Part shown: piece after piece, positions 18,346 to 26,736 of the stretch
Layout: each line of letters starts with the position of its first letter
How positions within the stretch are numbered: the first letter of the stretch is position 1
NCBI GenBank assembly: GCA_905181875.1
Contig: CAJIZH010000005.1
Coordinates: forward strand, 1 to 45,115
Direction of reading: 5' to 3'
From: Flavobacteriales bacterium UBA6770
GTDB taxonomy: Bacteria; Bacteroidota; Bacteroidia; Flavobacteriales_G; Salibacteraceae
DNA length: 45,115 nt
Position numbers and translations under genes: made by a program
The notes under the pieces: model-generated
What the model saw: only the letters and a program-made list of their open reading frames with translations
Databases searched by the model: none
What the model was told of the DNA's origin: nothing

Positions 18346-18595
18346 AGAATACAAGAATTCAGCGTAAAAATAGAAATCGGCGGTAGGATTATCTGAACTT
18401 CTTCAATGAGTTATTAAACATGGACGTTTGATAGTGAAATGAATAATGGATAGCAGTGAAATGCCATTAATAGTTCTTCGAACTGAATTTATTTCAACTC
18501 CTCCTCTTTGTCATCGATAAATAAAATCTCATTTTGAATATGCCTTGTCATTCTCTGGGTTGCCAAAGCTATAGAGACCGAAATCTTTTTTTAAT
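18346..18595. other. Intergenic region without a supported gene
   Basis: About 250 nt between rnhB and the DUF3352-like gene. Only a 20- to 33-codon frame is open on the minus strand, ending in IDDKEEELK near 18490, with no family resemblance. A TATTTTTA sequence about 20 nt before the DUF3352-like start may be a weak -7 box. Confidence 0.4.
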
Positions 18596-19189
18596 TCAAC
18601 CCTTTTCAGATTCTGGCAATAAACGAAACGTCATTCTATGGTATTTGCTTGGGCCAAATTCACGAATTCCGTTTCTATGTTGTTTTGTTGGGTATCCTTT
18701 ATTTTGTTTCCAATTGTACATAGGAAATTCTTGGTCAATTTTTTCTAGGTATTCGTCTCGATAGGTTTTTGCAAGAATGGATGCCGCTGCAATACTCAGG
18801 AACTTAGCATCTCCTTTTACAACCGTGGTATGTGGAATAAATTTGTAGGGTTTAAATCGATTGCCGTCAACTATAATGTGTTCAGGGGCAATGCTGAGTT
18901 TATCCAAGGCATGATGCATTGCCAGTATGGAAGCTTGCAGAATGTTTATTTCGTCAATTTTTTTATGATCCAAAAAGGCAACACCAAAAGCGAGCGCCTT
19001 TTCTTCAATTATATGGCGTAATTCATTTCGATTGGATTCCGAAACTTGTTTGGAATCGTTGAGCAGTTTGTGTTTAAAATTCTTTGGAAGAATGACCGCT
19101 GCCGCTGCCACTGGTCCTGCCAGGCAGCCCCTGCCAGCTTCATCGCAACCCGCTTCAATTAATCCTTTTGTAAAGTAGTTTTTTAGCAC
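18596..19189 (-). CDS. rnhB: Ribonuclease HII
   Basis: 197 residues from the GTG at 19189, 4 nt after the secA stop. An ATG at 19213 is also in frame but lies inside secA and adds residues atypical of the family, so the GTG is preferred. Catalytic signatures: [14 protein letters not shown] (Asp16, Glu17), the central [18 protein letters not shown] and [23 protein letters not shown], with the further acidic residues of the DEDD set. The ending [21 protein letters not shown] is typical. It cuts RNA of RNA-DNA hybrids and single ribonucleotides embedded in DNA. Co-transcription with secA is likely from spacing alone. Confidence 0.95.
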   Translation of the reverse strand: MLKNYFTKGLIEAGCDEAGRGCLAGPVAAAAVILPKNFKHKLLNDSKQVSESNRNELRHIIEEKALAFGVAFLDHKKIDEINILQASILAMHHALDKLSIAPEHIIVDGNRFKPYKFIPHTTVVKGDAKFLSIAAASILAKTYRDEYLEKIDQEFPMYNWKQNKGYPTKQHRNGIREFGPSKYHRMTFRLLPESEKG

Positions 19190-19193
19190 AAGT

Positions 19194-22100
19194 TTATGCC
19201 TGTTGCTGCACAACTACCCACTCGCCAGTTCCAAGTAATGGCTCAGCTTGTTTGTATTTCAAGTTCTTTTTCTCACCCGACATTACGTGCTGAATATCAA
19301 TTTTTTGGTTTCGGTTTATTTTCTTTTCTACACGAACGGGTTCTCTTTTTTCTTGTTGCTGAGCCGAAGGATCATTGTAATTCTTTTCAGTAGGCAATTG
19401 CTCTGGTGCACCAGGAACGGATCCTCTTCCGGTTTGAGTTCTAGGAGCCTGAGCTCTTGGAGCTTCGCCTTGTCTTACAGCGCTATTATCCTCTGGTAAA
19501 GAAGCTTTTGCCAAAAATGAAGTAACTTCATTATTTACTTTAGCCAACACTTTTTTAAACAATTCAAACGATTCGAATTTGTAAATCAACAAAGGATCTT
19601 TTTGCTCGTAAACCGCAGATTGTACCGACTGTCTAAGATCATCCATTTCTCTCAAATGCTCTTTCCAATGTTGGTCAATCATAGCCAAAATCACACCTTT
19701 TTCGAGTGCTCTTACTGCTTCAACACCTTCGGTTCTAACTCCACGCTCTATGTCTGCAGTAACCTGAATAGACTTGCGCTTATCGGTAAATGGAATTACA
19801 ACACGCTTAAAGGTATTTTCTTTTTCATCTGCAATTCCTTTGATAACGGGATATGCACTTCGAGCGATTAGTTTCGATTTTTCTTCGTAATGAGATCGAA
19901 CTTCAGCAAATAATTTTTCTCCCAATTGCTCAGGGTCAGTTGCCAAAAATTCTTGTTCGTTAAATGGTGATTCGATTCCGAAAACCTTAACCAATTCCAG
20001 TTTAAAGCTTTCGTAATCCTTAATATCTGAATATGCGTAAGCCATGTCGTAAGCTACATCATTCATCATATTGGAAACGTCTACTTGGATTCTTTCTCCG
20101 TAAAGAGCATGCTTTCTTCTGGTGTAAATAACCTCACGTTGTGAGTTCATTACATCATCGTATTCCAGCAATCGTTTACGCACACCAAAATTATTTTCTT
20201 CTACTTTTTTCTGTGCTCTTTCAATCGATTTTGAAATCATGCTGTGCTGAATAACTTCACCTTCTTCAAGGCCCATTCTATCCATAAGTTTTGCAACTCT
20301 GTCCGAACCGAACATACGCATTAAGTTATCTTCTAACGAAACAAAGAATTGAGAAGAACCTGGATCTCCTTGACGTCCAGCACGACCACGTAACTGTCTG
20401 TCAACGCGACGAGATTCGTGACGCTCTGTACCAATAATTGCCAAGCCACCAGCAGCTTTTACTTCTTCAGACAGTTTAATATCTGTTCCACGACCAGCCA
20501 TGTTGGTTGCAATGGTTACCGTTCCACCTTTACCAGCTGCCGCAACAACGTCGGCTTCTTTTTGGTGCAACTTAGCATTCAATACTTGATGCTTGATGTT
20601 TTTTCGTTGAAGCATTCTACTCAACAATTCTGAAATCTCCACCGAAGTAGTACCTACCAAAACGGGTCTTCCTTCTTTCACCAATTTCTCAGCTTCGTCG
20701 ATTACAGCATTAAATTTTTCTCGAACTGTTTTGAATACAAAATCTTGTCTATCATCTCTAGTAATTGGACGGTTTGTTGGAATAACAACAACATCCAATT
20801 TATAAATCTCGTGAAATTCACCTGCTTCAGTTTCTGCCGTACCCGTCATTCCAGCTAACTTGTGGTACATTCTAAAATAATTCTGAAGGGTAACTGTAGC
20901 ATAAGTCTGAGTTGCTGCTTCAATTTTCACATTCTCTTTTGCTTCAATTGCTTGGTGCAGTCCATCAGAGTATCGACGCCCGTCCATGATACGGCCAGTT
21001 TGCTCATCAACAATCTTAACTTGATTATTCATTACAACATATTCTACGTCAATTTCAAACATGGCATAAGCCTTGAGTAATTGGTTAACAGTGTGAATTC
21101 GTTGGCTTTTAGCAGAATAATCACTTATAATAGAATCCTTAGTAGATAGCTTCTCTTCATCAGAAAGGTCTGATTTCTCAACTTTATCAATCTCGAAACC
21201 TATATCTGGCATGATAAAGAAATTAGGGTCCTCTGATTCGCCAGTAACCAACTCAATTCCTTTGTCGGACATTTCAACAGAATTCTGTTTTTCGTCAATT
21301 ACAAAAAACAATTCTGAATCTACAAATGGCATTTCTTTACCTTGATCGGCAATATAAATTCCCTCTGTTTTTGTTAACTGTGCTCGGATTCCAGGCTCAC
21401 TCAAGAACTTAATTAAAGCCTTGTTTTTCGGCATGGCACGAAACGCTCTATAAAGGGCTAAACCACCATCTTCACGAGTTTTTTTATCAACTCCATCAGC
21501 TAATTTTTTCTTTGCTTCAGCAAGTAACGTATTCAATAATTTCTTTTGTTGATTCACCAACACTTCAATTCGTGGCTTGAGCTCCATGAACTCATGTTCG
21601 TCTCCTTTCGGAGTTGGACCAGAGATAATTAACGGTGTTCTTGCATCATCAATCAATACAGAATCTACTTCATCAACAATCGCATAATGTGGTTTCCGTT
21701 GAACCAAGTCTTCAACTGCAGTAGCCATGTTATCTCTAAGATAATCAAAGCCAAACTCGTTGTTTGTACCGTAAGTAATGTCCGATAAATAAGCTTGTCT
21801 TCTATCTTCAGAATTGGGTTGGTGTTTGTCAATACAATCAGTAGTTAATCCATGGAATTCAAATATTGGAGCATTCCATTCGGAATCACGTTTAGCTAGG
21901 TAATCATTCACAGTTACTAAATGCACTCCACGACCAGTAAGAGCATTTAAGAATACAGGTAATGTTGCGACAAGGGTTTTACCTTCTCCAGTAGCCATCT
22001 CAGCAATTTTACCTTGATGCAATACCATTCCACCAATGATTTGAACATCATAGTGAATCATGTTCCAAAGAATCTCAGTTCCAGCAGCGTCCCATGTGTT

Positions 22101-22577
22101 TTTCCAACTTGCCTTGTCGCCGTTTATAACGATATGAGGTTTAGTCGAAGCGAGTCGTTTGTCATTTTCTGTTGCAAGAACTTCAAGACTTTCATTTTCA
22201 GTAAATCGACGAGCGGTTTCTTTTATTACAGCAAACGATTCAGGTAAAATTTCCAATAATATTTCCTCGACTTTTTCTAGAATAACTTTGTCTAGCTCAT
22301 CAATTCGAGAGTAGGCAGCTTCTTTGTCCGCAATTGAAAGTGAGTCGTTGTCTTGAGTTTTTGATTTTAAATCATCAACTTCTTTTTGCTCGTCTTGATA
22401 ATGAGCATGAATTTTTGCTCTTAATTCCGGAGTCTTTGCACGCAATTCATCGTTGCTTAAAGAAGTAAGTTCTGAGTAGGCCGCGTTGGTTTTTTCAACG
22501 ATTGGTGTGATTTCCTCTATGTCTTTTTCGGATTTGTTGCCAAAAAACTTTGCAGCAATGTTCGTTATAAAATCCAT
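19194..22577 (-). CDS. secA: Preprotein translocase ATPase SecA
   Basis: 1127 residues, longer than E. coli SecA (901), as is usual in Bacteroidota. Walker A is MATGEGKTL near 190, Walker B and flanking sequence is [21 protein letters not shown] near 300. Inserts lie around residues 330-500, where the chain departs from the short form before the [23 protein letters not shown] segment. The second ATPase domain holds NMAGRGTDI and [25 protein letters not shown]. The helical scaffold segment is [18 protein letters not shown]. The C-terminus ends in a Lys-rich stretch and [10 protein letters not shown] and lacks the Cys-rich zinc tail. It drives Sec-dependent export of the many signal-peptide proteins here. 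It shares a transcript with rnhB. Confidence 0.98.
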   Translation of the reverse strand: MDFITNIAAKFFGNKSEKDIEEITPIVEKTNAAYSELTSLSNDELRAKTPELRAKIHAHYQDEQKEVDDLKSKTQDNDSLSIADKEAAYSRIDELDKVILEKVEEILLEILPESFAVIKETARRFTENESLEVLATENDKRLASTKPHIVINGDKASWKNTWDAAGTEILWNMIHYDVQIIGGMVLHQGKIAEMATGEGKTLVATLPVFLNALTGRGVHLVTVNDYLAKRDSEWNAPIFEFHGLTTDCIDKHQPNSEDRRQAYLSDITYGTNNEFGFDYLRDNMATAVEDLVQRKPHYAIVDEVDSVLIDDARTPLIISGPTPKGDEHEFMELKPRIEVLVNQQKKLLNTLLAEAKKKLADGVDKKTREDGGLALYRAFRAMPKNKALIKFLSEPGIRAQLTKTEGIYIADQGKEMPFVDSELFFVIDEKQNSVEMSDKGIELVTGESEDPNFFIMPDIGFEIDKVEKSDLSDEEKLSTKDSIISDYSAKSQRIHTVNQLLKAYAMFEIDVEYVVMNNQVKIVDEQTGRIMDGRRYSDGLHQAIEAKENVKIEAATQTYATVTLQNYFRMYHKLAGMTGTAETEAGEFHEIYKLDVVVIPTNRPITRDDRQDFVFKTVREKFNAVIDEAEKLVKEGRPVLVGTTSVEISELLSRMLQRKNIKHQVLNAKLHQKEADVVAAAGKGGTVTIATNMAGRGTDIKLSEEVKAAGGLAIIGTERHESRRVDRQLRGRAGRQGDPGSSQFFVSLEDNLMRMFGSDRVAKLMDRMGLEEGEVIQHSMISKSIERAQKKVEENNFGVRKRLLEYDDVMNSQREVIYTRRKHALYGERIQVDVSNMMNDVAYDMAYAYSDIKDYESFKLELVKVFGIESPFNEQEFLATDPEQLGEKLFAEVRSHYEEKSKLIARSAYPVIKGIADEKENTFKRVVIPFTDKRKSIQVTADIERGVRTEGVEAVRALEKGVILAMIDQHWKEHLREMDDLRQSVQSAVYEQKDPLLIYKFESFELFKKVLAKVNNEVTSFLAKASLPEDNSAVRQGEAPRAQAPRTQTGRGSVPGAPEQLPTEKNYNDPSAQQQEKREPVRVEKKINRNQKIDIQHVMSGEKKNLKYKQAEPLLGTGEWVVVQQQA

Positions 22578-22611
22578 TATTTGGGGTGTATTTTTACTTT
22601 AAAAATGAGTG

Positions 22612-22619
22612 CAAAAATA
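22612..22619 (-). promoter_or_regulatory. Possible -7 box of secA
   Basis: Minus-strand TATTTTTG followed by CA, a perfect TAnnTTTG, 35 nt before the secA ATG. No clear -33 TTG is seen about 20 nt upstream, so this is a partial match only. Confidence 0.45.
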
Positions 22620-22769
22620 GCAGTTTTTGCGGGATTAAAGCCTTGTTTTAAAGGGTTTAAAATGGTAAAAAAGAACAATATAGAAATTGCGATATTCTCT
22701 GGTTATTAGCAGCAAATTAGAAAACTTTTAACTTATGAAACATAAAACGCGTTATCTAATAACTCATAC

Positions 22770-22777
22770 TACTTTTG
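22770..22777 (+). promoter_or_regulatory. TAnnTTTG -7 box directly before rluB-like gene
   Basis: TACTTTTG ends 4 nt before the ATG at 22782. There is no obvious -33 box. Transcription would begin at or within a few nt of the start codon, giving a leaderless mRNA. Confidence 0.55.
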
Positions 22778-22781
22778 CGGT

Positions 22782-23882
22782 ATGGAAAAACGTGGGGGAA
22801 AACGTAGCGGATTAAAAGGTGCTGGAAAGATTAGTCGAAGATCATCGAGCGGTATTGGCAAAAGTAGTGACGACAAAAAGTCGATAAGTAATCCAAATTC
22901 GAAACGTAGCTCAAGAAGAGATGCTGTAGAAGAAGAAAAAGATAAAAAACCATTTAAGAAATTCGAAAAGAAACCTTTTGAGAAAAAGAAATTTGATCGA
23001 AGCTCTAAAGTTAGTGATAAAAAAGAATTACGGACTATAGATTCTAAGCCGAGATTTAAGGATGAATCAAGTGGTGAAGAGCGTGTTCGCAGGCCAAGAC
23101 TAAAAGGAGCGCCTTCTGAAGGAAGACATGCTCCAACATCTAAAAAACGTACTGAATCTGAGGTTCATGAAACGCGATTGAACAAGTACATTGCTACAAG
23201 TGGAATTTGTAGTAGAAGAGAGGCTGATAAGCTGATCTCTGAAGGTATGATTACCATTAATGGAGAGGTTATTACTCAATTAGGAACCAAAGTAATGCCA
23301 GGAGATGAGGTTCGTTATGCAGGAGAAAAACTTGTTTTTGAGCGTTACATCTATGTGTTATTGAACAAGCCTAAAGATTTTATTACTACAGTTGAAGATC
23401 CTCAAGGTAGAAGAACGGTAATGGAATTGGTGAACAACCATATTTCAGAACGAATCTATCCAGTAGGAAGATTAGATAAGAACACAACGGGTTTGTTGCT
23501 ATTGACCAATGATGGTGATTTGGCTAAGAAGCTAACACACCCTTCTCATGGTGTGCGAAAAATTTATCATGTTCATACTGATAAGCCTTTAAGCAAGTCG
23601 GAAATGAAGAAATTGGCTGATGATGGTGTTGAACTTGAAGATGGTTTAGCAAAATTTGATGCTATTGCTTATGTTGGTGATGGTGAGAATAAAAAAGAAA
23701 TAGGCGTTGAATTGCATTCTGGAAAGAACCGAATAGTAAGGAGAATGTTTGAAGCATTAGAGTACAAGGTTACAAAACTGGATCGAGTAAGTTTTGCTGG
23801 CTTGACTAAGAAGGGTATCCTAAGAGGAAAATTTCGCCATTTGAATGAACGCGAAATTGGAATGCTGAAAATGATAAAATAG
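22782..23882 (+). CDS. RluB/RsuA-family 23S rRNA pseudouridine synthase with long basic N-terminal tail
   Basis: 366 residues. Residues 1-128 are a low-complexity, Lys/Arg/Ser-rich tail without predicted fold. An S4 RNA-binding domain follows at about 131-180 (RLNKYIATSGICSRREADKLI, GEVITQLGTKV). The catalytic domain has YPVGRLDKNTTGLLLLTNDGD with the nucleophile Asp232, then KIYHV and a GKNRIVRRMFEALEY motif near the end. This is the RluB-like group, which modifies helix 89 of 23S rRNA in known cases. The basic tail is a common addition in Bacteroidota homologues and probably aids RNA binding. It is a single-gene unit ended by a strong terminator. Confidence 0.93.
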   Translation: MEKRGGKRSGLKGAGKISRRSSSGIGKSSDDKKSISNPNSKRSSRRDAVEEEKDKKPFKKFEKKPFEKKKFDRSSKVSDKKELRTIDSKPRFKDESSGEERVRRPRLKGAPSEGRHAPTSKKRTESEVHETRLNKYIATSGICSRREADKLISEGMITINGEVITQLGTKVMPGDEVRYAGEKLVFERYIYVLLNKPKDFITTVEDPQGRRTVMELVNNHISERIYPVGRLDKNTTGLLLLTNDGDLAKKLTHPSHGVRKIYHVHTDKPLSKSEMKKLADDGVELEDGLAKFDAIAYVGDGENKKEIGVELHSGKNRIVRRMFEALEYKVTKLDRVSFAGLTKKGILRGKFRHLNEREIGMLKMIK

Positions 23883-23885
23883 AAG

Positions 23886-23920
23886 AACAAAAAACGGGAC
23901 TAAGGTCCCGTTTTTTGTTT
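23886..23920. terminator. Strong bidirectional intrinsic terminator
   Basis: Perfect stem: AACAAAAAACGGGAC (23886-23900), loop TAAG, then GTCCCGTTTTTTGTT (23905-23919). The A-tract and T-tract flank a GC-rich core, so it works in both directions. It separates the converging rluB-like gene and the beta-barrel gene. Confidence 0.95.
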
Positions 23921-23930
23921 GAATTAGTTT

Positions 23931-24764
23931 TTAAAACCCACCAATCGTAATGCCCATTGAAAAAGGATAAAGTTCAGGGGCCCGTCCTGACTCAAATAAT
24001 TCGGTCAACGAATATTTGGCGTAGAAACCAAAGTTATCAATGGAAACTCTTGCAAGTGCTTCAAACTTGAAAGGGTTTAGGTTGTAGTCGTCTTTGACTT
24101 TGTCTTTTAATTTACTTTCTCCTAACGTATATTTCTGTTTAATCGCTGAGCCTATTTTATAGCTTCCCACTACCCCAAATTGAAGCCCAAACGGGTGATC
24201 TAAATCGCCCAGTCGCATTCCAATTAATAATGGAACTTGCAAATAAGTCGCTCTGAGTTTGTATTTATCAAAACTTCTAATGCTATCTGATGTGAATGCC
24301 GTTGAATCGTTGGAAGTAGAAATATTTATGTTGTTTTTAAAATGATAGTTGGTCCAATTTATTCCAAGCCCTGAGCGCACGTACAAACGCTTTTTCGCCA
24401 ATCTTGCTTCTTTAAACATGAAGGTAAGTCCAACTGAATTTGAGCGAGCAGAGTTGAGTTCCATTAAATTTTGATTTGCAGGTAATGCAATAGAATTTCC
24501 TGGAGTCATATATCCCGCCAATCCAAAATCAAAGGCTAATCCTATACCGCTATCATTGCTATCATCTTTACCTGTTTTGCTCGAATCTTTTGAGCTAAAA
24601 TCGAAATCATAGTCATCTGAATCATCATTATTCAGGATAATAATTATTGAATTTCCAATTTTGATCTTAGTAGTATCTGGTTCCTTTTCTTTTAAACTGT
24701 CTTTTTGAGCAAAAGCTCCAACGGTGCAAAATAATAGTCCGAATAATAGTGTAATTGATTTCAT
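23931..24764 (-). CDS. Outer-membrane beta-barrel protein (PorT-like family)
   Basis: 277 residues with a signal peptide (MKSITLLFGLLFCTVGAFAQ). An acidic, Asp/Ser-rich segment follows at about 45-72 (DDSDDYDFDFSS, KDDSNDSG). From about 73 to the end it is strand-like: GIGLAFDFGLAGYM, RLYVRSGLGINWTNYHF, YLQVPLLIGMRLG, LQFGVVGSYKIG and a terminal PFSMGITIGGF. This matches the Bacteroidota 'outer membrane beta-barrel/PorT' class. It is the third gene after an ECF sigma factor and an anti-sigma-like protein, with 72 nt spacing, so it may be a target or sensor output of that module. The acidic linker could bind cations. Confidence 0.82.
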   Translation of the reverse strand: MKSITLLFGLLFCTVGAFAQKDSLKEKEPDTTKIKIGNSIIIILNNDDSDDYDFDFSSKDSSKTGKDDSNDSGIGLAFDFGLAGYMTPGNSIALPANQNLMELNSARSNSVGLTFMFKEARLAKKRLYVRSGLGINWTNYHFKNNINISTSNDSTAFTSDSIRSFDKYKLRATYLQVPLLIGMRLGDLDHPFGLQFGVVGSYKIGSAIKQKYTLGESKLKDKVKDDYNLNPFKFEALARVSIDNFGFYAKYSLTELFESGRAPELYPFSMGITIGGF

Positions 24765-24836
24765 AATTCTAATGTTTAAAATGTCTTATTTGTAGTGATT
24801 TGTCGTAAGACGGGCGACTTAACAGATAGTTACATC

Positions 24837-25928
24837 TTAGTTGTTTTTTGTCTTCGAAAAGCTGAATTTTCCAAGCGTAAAGCTGTAAGAAGTACTTGAT
24901 ATGCTTGCTCTGTGAGTGAATGCAACATTTGCGTTTGTTTTTTGTTGAAGCAAAGTAGTCGCACTAGCTAGCAGTTCATTTCCTTGAATTTTACCACCCT
25001 TAGCTTCGGAGTTTTTAAATAATTTTTTGCGAATATTTTGATTCAACCATTCTCCAGCAGTTTGAGGTTCTGTTTCCGCTTTTGCAAGTAATTCTTTTGG
25101 TTTAGAAGTTATTGGTATTTCAACTTTACTGACTGCTAAGGCATCCTCTGGTTTAATGATCAGGAACTTCTCAAACTTTTTTGGTTTTAGTGATTCTATT
25201 TGAAGCCTTGGTTGGGTTTTATTTTCTTCCAGTGATTCATGATGGGTAACTGCGCTTTCATTTTTAGTTATAGACAAGGAAGCAGGTTTAACTTGCTGAG
25301 CAATAAATTTTGGTTCTTCTATAATTACAGCCGAAGATTTTTCTAAAAATAGTTCTGAAGGAATACTGTCTTTTTGTAGAGTTAGAGAACTATCAGCAAT
25401 TGCATCACCAATCGGTTTTTTATTATCAGACAAATGAACCGTCGTTTCTCGAGTAAAAAAGGGAATTAGCGCAATTAGCAGTAATCCAACAGCTGCAAAT
25501 CTTCGCAGGGGCGTCATAAAAACAAGAATTCCTGCTTTCTTTTTAAGCTTGAATTTTTCAGTAAACTCAATTATGGACTTCGGAAGAATAGTATTGGAGT
25601 ATCGGGTTGCTAATTTTTTAAGACCCTCATTTTTAGAAATTACAAGAGCTAATTCCTTTTCATCGTTTTTAGTTAGTTGACCTTCAATTGAGCCAATAAT
25701 GAAGTCTTCTGCATTTAATGGTGTTATCTCTTTTTTTAAATCAGAAAAGTCAATACTAATTTTTTCATTAGCATCCAAAGTGATCAGTTCGAAACCCTCT
25801 AATTCAGCTTTTAAATCTGACTGATTTTCTAGAAACAACAATAACTCAGCAGAATCTTCAGCATTAAGATTTGCCTCGATATAATCCAGGTAAAACTCCT
25901 CGTAGTTATGTCGATTTATTCTGCTCAT
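24837..25928 (-). CDS. Membrane anti-sigma-factor-like protein
   Basis: 363 residues. The N-terminal cytoplasmic part (1-130) is acidic and helical (EEFYLDYIEANLNAEDSAELLLFLENQ), resembling the early region of anti-sigma factors in this phylum, and part of it seems repeated (PLNAEDFIIGSIEGQLTKNDEKELALVISKNEGLK). One transmembrane helix lies at about 144-158 (AAVGLLLIALIPFF). The C-terminal 200 residues are periplasmic and low in recognisable motifs. It overlaps the ECF sigma factor by 4 nt (ATGA), the usual layout for a sigma/anti-sigma pair. Role is inferred from context and topology; there is no clear zinc-binding motif. Confidence 0.75.
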   Translation of the reverse strand: MSRINRHNYEEFYLDYIEANLNAEDSAELLLFLENQSDLKAELEGFELITLDANEKISIDFSDLKKEITPLNAEDFIIGSIEGQLTKNDEKELALVISKNEGLKKLATRYSNTILPKSIIEFTEKFKLKKKAGILVFMTPLRRFAAVGLLLIALIPFFTRETTVHLSDNKKPIGDAIADSSLTLQKDSIPSELFLEKSSAVIIEEPKFIAQQVKPASLSITKNESAVTHHESLEENKTQPRLQIESLKPKKFEKFLIIKPEDALAVSKVEIPITSKPKELLAKAETEPQTAGEWLNQNIRKKLFKNSEAKGGKIQGNELLASATTLLQQKTNANVAFTHRASISSTSYSFTLGKFSFSKTKNN

Positions 25929-26413
25929 TCTAAAACCGTTTCAATACTTTTTAAATACTGCTGTAGTGCTTTTCGACCTCTAAAAATGTACACTTTGACT
26001 TGCGATTCAGTTAGGTTTACGATCTCGCCAATTTCTTGATAATTGTACCCTTCATAATCTCTTAGCATTACAACTGAACGGTGAATTTCAGGTAATGTTT
26101 GAAGTGCCTTTTCTAAGATTTCTCCTAAGTCCGTATATTGCTTAGTATGTGAGTGCAGGTTCACTGCTGATTCATCCACTTGAGTTAGTCTTTTGTTTTT
26201 TCTAAAGACATCAATCATGGTGTTGTAGCCAGCGGTAAATAAATACGATTTCGATTTTCCGAACTCTACATTTTCATGTTTTATCCAAAGTTTAGTAAAT
26301 ACATCTTGGACTACATCCTTAGCTGCTTCCGTATCGCTCATACTTTTAAGTATAAACCGGTAAAGTCCGTCAGCATGCAAGTCAACCGCAGTATTGTATT
26401 CTTTTCGGGTCAT
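25925..26413 (-). CDS. ECF-type RNA polymerase sigma-70 factor
   Basis: 162 residues from the ATG at 26413; the frame stays open to 26584, but the added residues are unlike the family and would extend beyond a good promoter. Region 2 is LYRFILKSMSDTEAAKDVVQDVFTKLW followed by KSYLFTAGYNTMIDVFRKNKR. Region 4 is LQTLPEIHRSVVMLRDYEGYNYQEIGEIVNLTESQVKVYIFRGRKAL with an intact helix-turn-helix. It should direct a specialised regulon, first of all its own operon (anti-sigma-like protein and beta-barrel protein). Activity is likely controlled by the overlapping downstream membrane protein. Confidence 0.92.
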   Translation of the reverse strand: MTRKEYNTAVDLHADGLYRFILKSMSDTEAAKDVVQDVFTKLWIKHENVEFGKSKSYLFTAGYNTMIDVFRKNKRLTQVDESAVNLHSHTKQYTDLGEILEKALQTLPEIHRSVVMLRDYEGYNYQEIGEIVNLTESQVKVYIFRGRKALQQYLKSIETVLE

Positions 26414-26436
26414 TTTTATTTTAAGCTCAGGGATAG

Positions 26437-26462
26437 GACGGAACACTTTCAAAAAAGTTACA
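26437..26462 (-). promoter_or_regulatory. Possible ECF-type autoregulatory promoter
   Basis: On the minus strand TGTAAC (26457-26462) and CGTC (26437-26440) are spaced by 16 nt, like the -35/-10 layout of many ECF promoters. The start of transcription would lie about 15-20 nt before the sigma ATG. This supports the ATG at 26413 and suggests that the sigma factor drives its own operon. The rest of the 323-nt gap to the divergent AsmA-like gene (26414-26736) holds only that gene's promoter. Confidence 0.5.
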
Positions 26463-26724
26463 GCTTGGTGAAAATAGTAGCAAGAAAAAAAGTAGAAGTT
26501 AACGAAGAAAGCTAATATGTTCAATCTTAACGAATGGAATATAGAGATTTCACATGAACTTTTAGGTTGAACAAGAGATCGCAATAAATGAGGAGTATTG
26601 GAAAGCGATCAATTATTCTAGTTTTCTGTCTTGGCTTGGAATAAAAACGGAGCAACAAACTCAATTCAACGCTTTGATGTTAGCAGAATACTAAAGGGTT
26701 CAATTATTTAGTTGTATTGCTTTC

Positions 26725-26732
26725 TAGATTTG
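26725..26732 (+). promoter_or_regulatory. TAnnTTTG -7 box directly before AsmA-like gene
   Basis: TAGATTTG ends 4 nt before the ATG at 26737. A TTG at 26712-26714 is too close to be the -33 box. This predicts a leaderless or nearly leaderless transcript. Confidence 0.5.
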
Positions 26733-26736
26733 CCTT

